Positions 6,895 to 15,013 are shown, counted from the first letter of the stretch. The stretch is DNA of 18,787 nucleotides from CAZIWX01 sp964543125 (GCA_964543125.1 CAZIWX010000047.1:1-18787); one strand, 5' to 3'. The notes: a model not told the origin generated them from the letters alone. A program made the numbers and translations.

Positions 6895-7686
6895 TCAAAT
6901 CACCCGCTGCGTTTTCACAAAATTATCCACCAGCGGTTGATAATATAACTCCGGATGACCAGGATTGAGTGAATTCAGTTTCACAAAGCCGGAAGCATGG
7001 ATAAAATCGCCCTCACCGAGACTCAAAGCCACATGAGTAACCTTGGTTCCGTTTTCGCTGAAAAACAGCAGATCACCCGGCAACCAACTTGACCATTCAG
7101 CAGGTAATAATTTTCCTGTTTCGGCCTGCATCCAGGCATCCCGGGGTAATAATTTTCCATTCAGCCGGAAAATAGTCTGAATAAAGCCTGAACAATCTAC
7201 TCCTTTGGGGGTCTTGCCACCCCAATAATAGGGTACCCCCTGTAATCGAAAGGCCGTATTGAGTAGATTTTCCAAATCTATCCGAGGCGGGTAATGGAAG
7301 GGGTGATCAGGCACCCAGCCCTGATTTCCATCCGGCAGGAGCAATTTCACCCAGCCGTTTCCCCGCTCCAATAACGGTAAGGCCGATCCCAGCACCAGGT
7401 CGCGGAAATGAGCACTTCCCCCATCCGGCTGATCGTAAATGAAGGTAACCAGATCATTGGTGGCGTAGCGCTCGGATCGGTCCCAGTTAGGTGGCTTATT
7501 CACGACCTGTCCGGCACTAATCCAGCCTTCGTAGCCATCTTCCTGGCGTACATGCAACCAATCGCCGGCATCCTCCAGGCCGGTCAAAGACTCCCCGAGA
7601 TACGATTGGGAAACAATCTGTGACCGGAACGCTCCGGCTTCGTAAATATTCGCTACTCCAATATTGGTCAGGATTTCCCGTGCCAC
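6895..7686 (-). CDS. NlpC/P60 family cell-wall peptidase with two SH3-like domains (YkfC-like)
   Basis: The 263-residue protein has two bacterial SH3-like domains (about residues 8-62 and 72-128; GDWLHVRQEDGYEGWI and GNGWVKLLLPDGNQGWV) followed by an NlpC/P60 papain-like domain (about 138-263). Catalytic residues are visible: C165 in GVDCSGF, H218 in THVALSLG and H230 in FIHASG. SH3-SH3-NlpC proteins of this kind, such as YkfC, cleave gamma-D-Glu-diamino-acid bonds in peptidoglycan peptides. No signal peptide is present, which suggests cytoplasmic muropeptide recycling; that role is inferred. The start is GTG at 7686, chosen because AAGGAGG (7697-7691) precedes it by 4 nt. The gene is divergent from the B12 module. 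Confidence 0.88.
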   Translation of the reverse strand: MAREILTNIGVANIYEAGAFRSQIVSQSYLGESLTGLEDAGDWLHVRQEDGYEGWISAGQVVNKPPNWDRSERYATNDLVTFIYDQPDGGSAHFRDLVLGSALPLLERGNGWVKLLLPDGNQGWVPDHPFHYPPRIDLENLLNTAFRLQGVPYYWGGKTPKGVDCSGFIQTIFRLNGKLLPRDAWMQAETGKLLPAEWSSWLPGDLLFFSENGTKVTHVALSLGEGDFIHASGFVKLNSLNPGHPELYYQPLVDNFVKTQRVI

Positions 7687-7709
7687 ATGTCCTCCTTCAA
7701 AGCGTGGCC

Positions 7710-7738
7710 AATTTAATCGCTAAGTGAAAACCTTCCAA
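7710..7738 (-). promoter_or_regulatory. Weak promoter candidate for the NlpC/P60 gene
   Basis: On the minus strand TTGGAA (7738-7733) and TAAATT (7715-7710) are spaced by 17 bp. Initiation just downstream would leave a short leader carrying the AAGGAGG ribosome binding site. The hexamer matches are only moderate. Confidence 0.25.
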
Positions 7739-7825
7739 CTGCGGAAATGGGTTCAATTTTGGCATAAATATCAGAATCTGGTTGTATTGTTCCCGCCTGC
7801 AATTAGCTTTTAATCGATTTTTCAC

Positions 7826-8010
7826 ACTTGATACATGCCATGTGCGGGGAAGCTCGTGAAAATCGGGCACAGTCGCGCTACTGTAACCGGGGACGAATTC
7901 GGCAAGCAGCCACCAATCCAGCGTCGATTGGGAAGGCGTCGGAGGAGAACGATCCGGGAGTCAGGAAACCTGCCGGGCAAGTTATCTACCAACCTTCGCG
8001 AAAAAAGGTT
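7826..8010 (+). promoter_or_regulatory. Cobalamin (B12) riboswitch with RBS-sequestering expression platform
   Basis: The aptamer spans about 7826-7982. Closing helix P1 can form between ACTTG (7826-7830) and CAAGT (7978-7982). Conserved core elements are visible: CGGGGAAGC, GTGAAAATC, GGGCACAGTCGCGCTACTGTAA (split here as GGGCACAGTCGCGC + TACTGTAA) and the B12 box GAGTCAGGAAACCTGCCGG at 7958-7976. The L5 hairpin has stem CAGT/ACTG (7870-7873/7880-7883) and loop CGCGCT. Downstream, AACCTT (7991-7996) pairs with AAGGTT (8005-8010), which contains the AAGG ribosome binding site 7 nt before the ATG at 8016. Its loop begins CGCG, able to kiss the CGCG of L5. B12 binding should therefore stabilise the hairpin and shut off translation. 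Confidence 0.93.
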
Positions 8011-8015
8011 CGGAG

Positions 8016-10223
8016 ATGATCCCACCCCCTCTCAAAATTCCGTTTTCCCCGCTCCAATCCAGAGCAATTCGAATCTTAGATGCCTGCCGCCGGAGACGGT
8101 TGATAATTCTTCTGTTCGCCAGTTTAACACTTCAAGCCTATGATTTTTCAGTCACGGGCGTGGTGGCGGATAGCAGGACCCACTCGGGGTTAGCCAATGT
8201 AGAAATCAGTGTTCTCAACGAGAAAGTCACTACGATTTCGGATGCTTATGGCCGATTTTCATTCAGCATTGATCAGGCCGAAGTCATAGTCATCCAATTC
8301 AAGCATATAGGTTATGTTTCACGCGAGGTCGATTATCAACCCAACCCCCGGGGAAGCGGTTATTTACATGTTACACTAAATCCGCGGATTATCACGCTTC
8401 CGGCAGTAGAGATTCAGGGTATATCGACCGGGCGCAACCTGGCTCTGCCACCGCGCACTTTTTACCGATACAAACCGGATGAGTTAAGCCGTCAAACCAC
8501 CCCCCGGGTTTCGGACCTCCTCGCCAATATTCCGGATGTTTCAGTCAAGTCGTCCGCACCGGGACAACCGGTTCAAATTTCTTTACGGGGCAGTCAATCC
8601 GACCAGGTATTGATTTTACTCAACGGCCAGCCCCTTCGCTCAGCGGGAACCGGCCAGTTCGACCTAAACCAGATTCCGGTAGCTTCGATTTCCGAAATTC
8701 AGGTTGCACCGGGTAATCAAAGCGCCCGCTATGGCAATCAGGCCATGGGGGGCGTCGTCAATCTGATCCTGCGTCCATCCATCAGAAAATCCAATCTGAA
8801 GCTAAACCTGAGTCGCGGGAGTTTTGGTTTGAACCGGGGACGGGTATCAGCGACATGGAATCGGCCAGCCTGGTCTTCCGAAATTCACCTTACCTTATCC
8901 GGCGTCCATAACCGGTATCCCTTCCAAAGTTCCGGGGAAGCAGGTATTCGAGAAAATGCCGGCGGCCGGCAACAAAGCCTGTGGCTAACTACGAATTATC
9001 ACCCAAAATCCGCCTGGCGCTGGGAGGGGATCGCCTTTAAAGCGCTGCGTCAGCAACAATTGCCGGGACCGATTTTCGAATTAACACCGGATGCCCACCA
9101 GCTAATAGATCAAAATCATATTTTGTCAAATCTAACTTTGGCCAAAGGTTCATGGCAATTTGCCAGCCGCACCAGTTGGGATGCCCGGGTTCAGGAACAA
9201 CAGTCCAGGCTCTCGGTCATGGGTGGTTATCATAACCAGATCCAAACTTCGACCCGGGAACAGAATATTTCAGCTTCGCGGCAATTTTCCGTGGGCGTTC
9301 TGGCTTGTGAAGCAAATTGGGAATGGGAGTCGCTGAACGGTGAAGATCGGTTGCGGCCCCGATTAAGTCTTGGGAATCAACACCGCCAAATAAGAGAAGT
9401 AGCCGGATCGGCCACCGGCCGTTTCAAATTGAGAGCGGTGAATTTTATTCCTGATTTGGTTGTGCGGGAGCATGCTATATCCACCGGCCAAGCCATGACG
9501 ACCTGGCAAGCCGGTGCACAGCTTGAAAAAGCGGCATTTACGACATGGTTGCGAACGGGCACCGGTTTTCGATTGCCGAATTTCTGGGAATTATTTTGGG
9601 TTCCGGATGCCTATGCCACCGGGAATCCGGATTTGAAGCCTGAGCGCAGCCGGGACCGGGAGTTTGGAATCCATTTGGAGCCGGTTACGCGCTGGCAAAT
9701 TGGTTTCACCGGTACGGTTTTTCATCAGGCTTATGGGGATCTGATTTCCTGGACGCGAGGTTATGCCAACCGTTATTACCCGGAAAACCTGGAGCGGGCA
9801 GCCATCTCGGGTTATTCCCTTTCCGTTACGGGATCACCGGCTCCCGACCACCTCACCGCCGGCCTTAATTACACCAGGACGAATCCGCGAAACCGATCGC
9901 CGGATCCTACAACCTATAACCTTTATTTACCTTATCGCGCTTTGTCGAATCTCAACTTTGATTTGCAATGGCGAAAACAAACTTGGAGTGGGCACATCTC
10001 CAGTCAAGTACAGGGCCGAACCTACATCCGGGCCGCCAACACCAAATGGCTGGACGGTTTTCAACTTTGGAATATCTCCCTGAGCCGCCGATTCCGGCGG
10101 GGCTCGGTAAAGGCCGTTCTCAATCTGGCCATCAACAATGTTTCGGACCAACACTACGAAGTGCTGGAGCGCTATCCCCTGCCGGGACGGCAATTCGTGA
10201 CCACCTTAAACATTGAATATTAA
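8016..10223 (+). CDS. TonB-dependent outer membrane receptor, probable cobalamin transporter (BtuB-like)
   Basis: This 735-residue protein should import a large ligand across the outer membrane using TonB energy. Residues 1-41 form a signal peptide with an unusually long basic n-region (CRRRR) before LIILLFASLTLQA. Residues about 45-125 match the carboxypeptidase-regulatory-like domain common on FCB-group receptors (VTGVVADSRTHSGLANVEIS). The plug follows (about 140-255): RVSDLLANIPDVSVKS, ISLRGSQSDQVLILLNGQPL and ARYGNQAMGGVVNLIL. The rest is a beta-barrel rich in alternating aromatic strands, ending in ...FVTTLNIEY with a terminal aromatic residue. TGNPDLKPERSRDREFG is a conserved barrel motif. 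The B12 riboswitch directly upstream makes cobalamin or a corrinoid the likely ligand. The start at 8016 is fixed by the RBS hairpin. No clear TonB box was located. Confidence 0.9.
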   Translation: MIPPPLKIPFSPLQSRAIRILDACRRRRLIILLFASLTLQAYDFSVTGVVADSRTHSGLANVEISVLNEKVTTISDAYGRFSFSIDQAEVIVIQFKHIGYVSREVDYQPNPRGSGYLHVTLNPRIITLPAVEIQGISTGRNLALPPRTFYRYKPDELSRQTTPRVSDLLANIPDVSVKSSAPGQPVQISLRGSQSDQVLILLNGQPLRSAGTGQFDLNQIPVASISEIQVAPGNQSARYGNQAMGGVVNLILRPSIRKSNLKLNLSRGSFGLNRGRVSATWNRPAWSSEIHLTLSGVHNRYPFQSSGEAGIRENAGGRQQSLWLTTNYHPKSAWRWEGIAFKALRQQQLPGPIFELTPDAHQLIDQNHILSNLTLAKGSWQFASRTSWDARVQEQQSRLSVMGGYHNQIQTSTREQNISASRQFSVGVLACEANWEWESLNGEDRLRPRLSLGNQHRQIREVAGSATGRFKLRAVNFIPDLVVREHAISTGQAMTTWQAGAQLEKAAFTTWLRTGTGFRLPNFWELFWVPDAYATGNPDLKPERSRDREFGIHLEPVTRWQIGFTGTVFHQAYGDLISWTRGYANRYYPENLERAAISGYSLSVTGSPAPDHLTAGLNYTRTNPRNRSPDPTTYNLYLPYRALSNLNFDLQWRKQTWSGHISSQVQGRTYIRAANTKWLDGFQLWNISLSRRFRRGSVKAVLNLAINNVSDQHYEVLERYPLPGRQFVTTLNIEY

Positions 10224-10251
10224 ACGCTTTTAAATTAAAGGACCGCACACC

Positions 10252-11556
10252 ATGAAATTCTTTACGCTGATCAAAACCATTCTCATTTTCATTCTAACCG
10301 GCGGCGTATCGTTCGCCCAGGATCAGGTGTATACGCTCAATAGTCTCGCCGAGACCGTGAGCTATTGGGATGGCGCCGCCAATACTAATAATGTGGCAAC
10401 CCTGGGACTGTATCCTAATGACCTGGCTGTTCGGGGTGATACGTTATTTGCGTTGAATTCCGGCTCACACAGTCTCCAATTGTTCAATCGGATCTCCTTT
10501 GCGGCACTAAGCACAATTCAGTTACCGGAAAACAGTAATCCCTACGAAATGATATTCCAGGGAAGCGGCCGGGCGATCATTTCCTGTTTTCAAAACAACC
10601 AAATTGTCCGGGTTAACCTGGATGGATCAGGAATCGACACGGTAACCACCGGTGACTCGCCCGAAGGATTGTTTATTTCAGATAATCATCTGCTTGTTAC
10701 CAACTCAAATTTTAACGACCAAAACTGGACCTATGGACCGGGAAGTGTGACCGTTCACGCACTTTCAGATCTAGCTGTCATCCGGGAAATACCGGTTCCC
10801 ACCAATCCTCAGAAAATCATTCTGGCCGGTGACGGACTGCTGCATGTGCTCTGCACCGGCGATTATTTCAGTGAATTTGGTACGGTCGTGCGGATTGATC
10901 CGCAAACCCTGCTTGTGTTGGATACCCTTGTGATTGGCGGCAGCCCCGGAACTTTTGCGGAAGATGTTGATGGGATCGTCTACCTGGCCGCGGGTGGCTG
11001 GGGTTCCGATCCCGCCGGACTCGTTTATACTTACGATTCAGGTTCTTTTACACTAATTCATGGTCCGGATAATCCGCTGGAAGTGGGCCACGGGATCATA
11101 TCGGTTACCACGGACCCGGGCCGGAGCGGAGTTTGGGTTGCCAGTTTCGATACGGATGAAATTTACCAACTTGAGGCGGATGGCACCGTTCAGCAGCAGA
11201 TCAGCGTGGGCGACGGACCTTCCAAAATCGCGTTATTCAGCGTGCCCGGAACAGGCCTTGAAGCAGAGCATCCGCCCCTGGATTTCCAAATCGGCCCGGC
11301 TTTTCCAAATCCGTTTAATCCATCCATCGAATTCCCTTTAACCTTGAACAAATCCGCCAAAGTCAGAATCACAATTTATAATCTGCTGGGACAGGCAATA
11401 ATTACGCTGACGGATGAATCGGCGGGAGCCGGTTATAGCCGCTATATTTGGGATGGAAACAACACCCGGGGGCAGCAGGTGCCCGCCGGAATTTATCTCG
11501 CAGGAATCACCGTGGGTGACTACTATCAAACGCAAAAGCTCTCCCTGATTCGGTAA
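10252..11556 (+). CDS. Secreted beta-propeller protein with C-terminal type IX-style sorting domain; candidate B12-binding (BtuG-like) surface protein
   Basis: A Sec signal peptide (MKFFTLIKTILIFILTGGVSFA, written as residues 1-22) is followed by about 320 residues of short repeated strands of YncE/NHL type. Examples are YPNDLAVRGDTLFALNSGS, NPYEMIFQGSGRAIIS, DSPEGLFISDNHLLVTNS and NPQKIILAGDGLLHVL. They suggest a beta-propeller of about seven blades. Residues 351-434 are a FlgD-like/Por-secretion sorting domain: FPNPFNPSIEF, VRITIYNLLGQ, IWDGNNTRGQQVPAGIYLAG and a basic end QKLSLIR. There is no lipobox cysteine. It starts 28 bp after the BtuB-like gene behind AAAGGA and shares its riboswitch leader. 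Bacteroides BtuG is a propeller lipoprotein next to BtuB that captures B12 at the cell surface; an equivalent role here is inference from context and fold. Confidence 0.8.
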   Translation: MKFFTLIKTILIFILTGGVSFAQDQVYTLNSLAETVSYWDGAANTNNVATLGLYPNDLAVRGDTLFALNSGSHSLQLFNRISFAALSTIQLPENSNPYEMIFQGSGRAIISCFQNNQIVRVNLDGSGIDTVTTGDSPEGLFISDNHLLVTNSNFNDQNWTYGPGSVTVHALSDLAVIREIPVPTNPQKIILAGDGLLHVLCTGDYFSEFGTVVRIDPQTLLVLDTLVIGGSPGTFAEDVDGIVYLAAGGWGSDPAGLVYTYDSGSFTLIHGPDNPLEVGHGIISVTTDPGRSGVWVASFDTDEIYQLEADGTVQQQISVGDGPSKIALFSVPGTGLEAEHPPLDFQIGPAFPNPFNPSIEFPLTLNKSAKVRITIYNLLGQAIITLTDESAGAGYSRYIWDGNNTRGQQVPAGIYLAGITVGDYYQTQKLSLIR

Positions 11557-11577
11557 AGTAAGTCATATTTGTTGTTG

Positions 11578-11606
11578 AATACCCGAAGCTGGCCGCTACG
11601 GGTATT
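11578..11606 (+). terminator. Hairpin after the B12 module
   Basis: Perfect 8-bp arms AATACCCG (11578-11585) and CGGGTATT (11599-11606) enclose a 13-nt loop in which AGC/GCT can pair further. It starts 22 bp after the propeller gene. There is no T-run after it, so it is a possible factor-dependent terminator or a 3' stabiliser. Confidence 0.4.
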
Positions 11607-11626
11607 ATAAGGTACAGCCTGCGGAT

Positions 11627-11648
11627 TTTACTAACCGTTCAGTAAGTA
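11627..11648. promoter_or_regulatory. Second (distal) TetR-type operator candidate
   Basis: TTTACTAACCGTTCAGTAAG contains the inverted halves TTACT and AGTAA around an 8-bp centre. Aligned on AGTAAGTA it matches the operator at 11755-11782 over most of the central positions (the ACCG core included), 132 bp upstream. It is probably a second binding site for the same repressor. Confidence 0.5.
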
Positions 11649-11680
11649 TATTTTTTCGTCAACTCAGTCTAATTACCTGA

Positions 11681-11709
11681 TTTACACTGGTTTAGAGTTG
11701 TATTATTAA
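11681..11709 (+). promoter_or_regulatory. Candidate promoter of the tetR-efflux operon
   Basis: TTTACA (11681-11686) and TATTAA (11704-11709) are 17 bp apart, between the two operators. An alternative -10, TATATT, occurs about 10 bp further on. Initiation in this AT-rich stretch would put the proximal operator in the 5' leader. Confidence 0.35.
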
Positions 11710-11754
11710 TTTGTGCTATATTCAATTTTTGTTTGGATTAAAGATTTTCGCGGA

Positions 11755-11782
11755 CTTACTTACCGACCGGTTAGTAAGTAAG
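11755..11782. promoter_or_regulatory. 28-bp palindromic operator overlapping the tetR ribosome binding site
   Basis: Perfect 9-bp outer arms CTTACTTAC (11755-11763) and GTAAGTAAG (11774-11782) surround a palindromic ACCGGT (11766-11771); only two base pairs of the 28-bp dyad break symmetry. The last two bases belong to the AGGGAG ribosome binding site of the TetR gene. The form and place fit autorepression by the TetR protein encoded immediately downstream. Confidence 0.75.
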
Positions 11783-11793
11783 GGAGCTAGAAC

Positions 11794-12375
11794 GTGAAAA
11801 ACAAAATTAAAGAAACCGCCGCCAAACTTTTCGCGGATAATGGGTACACCAGCACCTCCATGCGTGAAATTGCCGCCGCGGTAGGTGTCACCAAGGCGGC
11901 TCTGTACTACCACTACCCCAACAAGGAAGCCATTTTCCGCGCGGTGGTAGAGGATAATTTCCGGGAGCATTTGCATAAAGAATTAGCAATTGCCGCCGAG
12001 GCGGATGACGTCTGGACGGCGTTGTATCACTGGACCCTGTGTAGTGCACGGAATGCCTTTGAATTTCCCAATACCCGGCGTTTGATTTTTTACACGCTGC
12101 AAGGTCGATTCCGGAATCAAATTCATATTGATTTCGAACCCCTTATTCATCAAACCGTCCAGTCGTTGCTAAATATTATTAAGCGCGGTGTAAACGAAAA
12201 TGTGATCCGGGATGATGTACCGGCCGGGTTTCTGGTTTCCATGATGATACCGGCGGTAAACGGCGCCATCATGGGTCAGCATTTTCTTATTAACCGCACC
12301 AATGACCCGGAAGTATTAAGTCAAAATATTTTGAAGGTTATCAGAAAAGGATTTGAGAAGTCATGCAGCGATTAA
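11794..12375 (+). CDS. TetR-family transcriptional repressor of the efflux operon
   Basis: Residues 1-47 are a typical TetR helix-turn-helix domain: KETAAKLFADNGYTSTSMREIAAAVGVTKAALYYHYPNKEAIF, here noted for its TSMREIAA, GVTKAALYYHY and NKEAIF signatures. The remaining 145 residues form the variable helical ligand-binding and dimerisation domain. The 193-residue length is normal. The start is GTG at 11794, chosen because AGGGAG (11781-11786) lies 7 nt upstream and homology begins at once. Its end overlaps the TolC-type gene by 13 bp, so all four genes form one transcript. Palindromic operators lie upstream. By analogy with AcrR-type repressors it should release DNA when it binds a pump substrate; the ligand is unknown. 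Confidence 0.93.
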   Translation: MKNKIKETAAKLFADNGYTSTSMREIAAAVGVTKAALYYHYPNKEAIFRAVVEDNFREHLHKELAIAAEADDVWTALYHWTLCSARNAFEFPNTRRLIFYTLQGRFRNQIHIDFEPLIHQTVQSLLNIIKRGVNENVIRDDVPAGFLVSMMIPAVNGAIMGQHFLINRTNDPEVLSQNILKVIRKGFEKSCSD

Positions 12376-13685
12376 GTTTAATCTTTCTTCTGCTTTTTAG
12401 TTTCAGCCTTGGTCAGGAAATGCAGTTGAGCCTGGCGAAAGCTGAAAAGCTGGTGTTGAACCAAAATTTTGATCTGGCCCTGGCCCAAAAGGAGGTGTCC
12501 AAGGCCCGCATCTCCGTCGGCCTGGCCATTGGCACGGTGTTACCATCCATAAGCAGCTACGGCTCCTATACAAAAAATCATGAATTACCGGTTATGTACC
12601 TACCGAATTTCTCGAACCCCTCCGGCCCTAAAATTCCCATCACTCTGGGGGTTCCTTACAATGCCGTTGCCGGGCTGACCTTGAATCAGCCTTTATTCAC
12701 CGGGGGCGCCGCCCTGAATGGCTTTAAAATCGCCCGCGCCAGCCACAACCTGAGTAAATTCAGCCGAGAGTTGGCTTCCCGGAATGTGACACTTGCCGTG
12801 CGAAGCCTGTATTTTCAGATTGAACTACTGGAATCCCTTATCCAAGCCACGGATCAGTCGAAACTTTCGGCCGAAACCAATCTAGAGCAGGTAAAAAGCC
12901 GTGAAAAAGTGGGTAAAGCCAGTCACTTCGATGTGTTACAGGCGCGGGTGAAATACCAAAGCCTCCTGCCGCAAATTCAATCGTTGAAGAATCAACACGA
13001 AACAGCTTTAACCAATCTGCGTGGTTTCATGGGTATTGAAAAACCGCTGAAACTGATCATCACGGATAGCTTGAGCAAGCTGAACAACCCCTTTCAAAAC
13101 GCCTCTCTGGATTCTTTAAAACAATTGGCGCTAACGCGGCGGCCGGAAGTCCGTATGTCTCAAATCCAGGTGGATATTTCACGGTATCAACGCAACATCT
13201 CCGTTGGACAGACGCTCCCCACGGTCAGTTTAAGCGCAGATGTTCGGCATCAGGCTCAGTCCGAAACATCCAGTGGCATCAATCGCGGTAATTATGTACG
13301 CAGCACCACCACGACTTTGAATTTGAGCTGGCCGTTGTTTACCGGGGGGCGCAAAGCGCTAAGCATCCAAAAAGCTCTGATTTCCCAAAAGGAAGCCGAG
13401 ATCAATCTGCAAAAACTGACCTTGAACATTGAAGCCGAAGTTGAATCAGCCTTCCTGAAAATCAGAGAATCGGTTCTGAATATTGACGCAAACGGCAGCC
13501 TCCGAAATCAGGCCGCGGAAGCATTACGGTTGGCGCGAATCATGTATTCCAACGGAAGTTCAACCGAACTGGAAGTACTGACGGCCGAGAGCAATTACCT
13601 GCAGGCGCAATCCAATTACTATCAGTCCATTTTCCAATACAATGTGGCCGTGGATCAACTTAAAAAAGCGGTCAATACACTTTAA
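12363..13685 (+). CDS. TolC-family outer membrane factor
   Basis: The protein forms the outer-membrane channel and periplasmic tunnel of a tripartite efflux pump. A short signal peptide (MQRLSLIFLLLFSFSLG) precedes two outer-membrane-efflux repeats of long amphipathic helices. Characteristic stretches are LSLAKAEKLVLNQNFDLALAQ at the start, GLTLNQPLFTGGAALNGFKI and LNLSWPLFTGGRKALSIQKA as the paired barrel strands, and SNGSSTELEVLTAESNYLQAQ near the end, matching the TolC helix motif. At 440 residues the length is normal. It starts within the end of the repressor gene. No lipobox cysteine is present, so it is not of the OprM lipoprotein type. Confidence 0.94.
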   Translation: MQRLSLIFLLLFSFSLGQEMQLSLAKAEKLVLNQNFDLALAQKEVSKARISVGLAIGTVLPSISSYGSYTKNHELPVMYLPNFSNPSGPKIPITLGVPYNAVAGLTLNQPLFTGGAALNGFKIARASHNLSKFSRELASRNVTLAVRSLYFQIELLESLIQATDQSKLSAETNLEQVKSREKVGKASHFDVLQARVKYQSLLPQIQSLKNQHETALTNLRGFMGIEKPLKLIITDSLSKLNNPFQNASLDSLKQLALTRRPEVRMSQIQVDISRYQRNISVGQTLPTVSLSADVRHQAQSETSSGINRGNYVRSTTTTLNLSWPLFTGGRKALSIQKALISQKEAEINLQKLTLNIEAEVESAFLKIRESVLNIDANGSLRNQAAEALRLARIMYSNGSSTELEVLTAESNYLQAQSNYYQSIFQYNVAVDQLKKAVNTL

Positions 13686-13729
13686 CCGGGTTTAACACTA
13701 TCAGCTCCACCGTTTAATCGAGGATAATT

Positions 13730-15001
13730 ATGAAAAAGAAAATCATCATCGGGCTTGTCATTGTCCTAGTGATCATCATCATTGGCGTCATTATTCAAGA
13801 CAAAAATAAAGCTCCCGGCGTTACCTATAAGTCAACGGCTGCGAAAATAACCGGGTTGGTTCACCAATATAACCAACTCCAGGATCCCAGTTCGGAAGCG
13901 GCCCGTGACCTGTTAGGCCGGATCAATAAGCTTATCGCTCAGCAGGCTAAACAGGGCAATACTGGTGACGAAAGCCCGGTTGTACCGGTTTACATTGATG
14001 AAATCCATAAAGGCAATATTGCCAAAACACTCGCCTATATCGGCGACATTCACGCCGAGACCATGGTGCGCGTGTATAGCAAAATCCCGGATCGGATCAA
14101 CCGGTTCTATGTGGAGAATGGCGCCTATGTAAACGCAGGCGACCCCATCGCTCAGATCGAAAACAATAAATTACTGGAAGCTCTGAATCGGACCAGTGCC
14201 GGTTTGAATTCGGCGCTGGCTCAAATGGTGAATGTGCAGGCTGAATTCAAACGAGCTGCCACGCTATTTGAAGCCAAAGCCATGTCCCAAAGCCAGTATG
14301 ACCAGGTCAAGACCCAGAGAGATGTTACCGAGGAAGCTGTAAAGCAGGCCCGGGCAGCTTACTTCACAACCAAAACCCAACTTGAAGATGCTCTGATCAA
14401 AGCACCCATCGGCGGAACCGTCGCTGACCGGATTTTGGAAACGGGTGATATGGCGCCGGTGCAAATGCCGTTGGTGAGTATCTATCAAATGGACACGGTG
14501 AAAGCCATCGTTCGGCTTTCTGAGCAAGAGGTGGGACAGATTCGGTTGGGAATGACCGCCAATATTCAGGTTACCGCTTATCCGGATACAACATTTGCGG
14601 GCCAGGTCGCTAAAATTTCCCCGATTGTGAATCCACAAACCCGCACCGTGGAAGCGGAAATCCAAATTCAAAACCCCGGCCATTTGTTAAAACCGGGTAT
14701 GTTTGCCGAAGTTAAAATTCTGGTCCTGCGCCGGGACAATACGCTGGTCATTCACAAAAACGATGTGGATACAAAGACCAGCTTACTGCAAACCGGCCGG
14801 GGCTTGCGGGAAAGCACCGTTAAAAAAGAATATTCCGTGTTTGTGGTTCAGGATTCGATGGCCCGGCAGCGCGCCATTCAAGTGGGTATTGAATCAGACG
14901 ATTTTTATGAGGTAACCGCCGGATTGCAACCGGGTGACAAAGTCGTCAGTGTGGGGCGCACCAACTTAAATGACTCGTCACGGGTAAGCATTAAGAATTA
15001 G
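13730..15001 (+). CDS. RND efflux periplasmic adaptor (membrane fusion protein)
   Basis: This adaptor links the inner-membrane RND pump to the outer-membrane factor. One N-terminal membrane anchor (residues 4-23, very Ile/Val-rich) has no lipobox. The biotinyl-lipoyl halves are VYSKIPDRINRFYVENGAYVNAGDPIAQIE and IKAPIGGTVADRILETGDMA, separated by a coiled-coil hairpin (about residues 140-220) with KAMSQSQYDQVKTQRD. The beta-barrel (AIVRLSEQEVGQIRLGM) and membrane-proximal domain follow. An unusual helical, polar segment of about 60 residues (about 27-85) lies between the anchor and the first barrel strand. GAGGATAATT precedes the ATG. The 44-bp gap to the channel gene and 12-bp gap to the pump gene support one operon. 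Confidence 0.93.
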   Translation: MKKKIIIGLVIVLVIIIIGVIIQDKNKAPGVTYKSTAAKITGLVHQYNQLQDPSSEAARDLLGRINKLIAQQAKQGNTGDESPVVPVYIDEIHKGNIAKTLAYIGDIHAETMVRVYSKIPDRINRFYVENGAYVNAGDPIAQIENNKLLEALNRTSAGLNSALAQMVNVQAEFKRAATLFEAKAMSQSQYDQVKTQRDVTEEAVKQARAAYFTTKTQLEDALIKAPIGGTVADRILETGDMAPVQMPLVSIYQMDTVKAIVRLSEQEVGQIRLGMTANIQVTAYPDTTFAGQVAKISPIVNPQTRTVEAEIQIQNPGHLLKPGMFAEVKILVLRRDNTLVIHKNDVDTKTSLLQTGRGLRESTVKKEYSVFVVQDSMARQRAIQVGIESDDFYEVTAGLQPGDKVVSVGRTNLNDSSRVSIKN

Positions 15002-15013
15002 GGGATTGCTGCC

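Noticed and set aside
7828..8143. ORFs on both strands across the leader of the receptor gene (7822-8025 minus, 7828-8019 plus, 7835-8143 plus)
   Set aside because: They lie over the cobalamin riboswitch and its expression platform, which explains the conserved sequence better than coding does.
10252..10330. Lipoprotein signal on the propeller protein, as in Bacteroides BtuG
   Set aside because: The signal peptide ends in GVSFAQDQ with no cysteine near the cleavage site, so the usual lipobox is absent.
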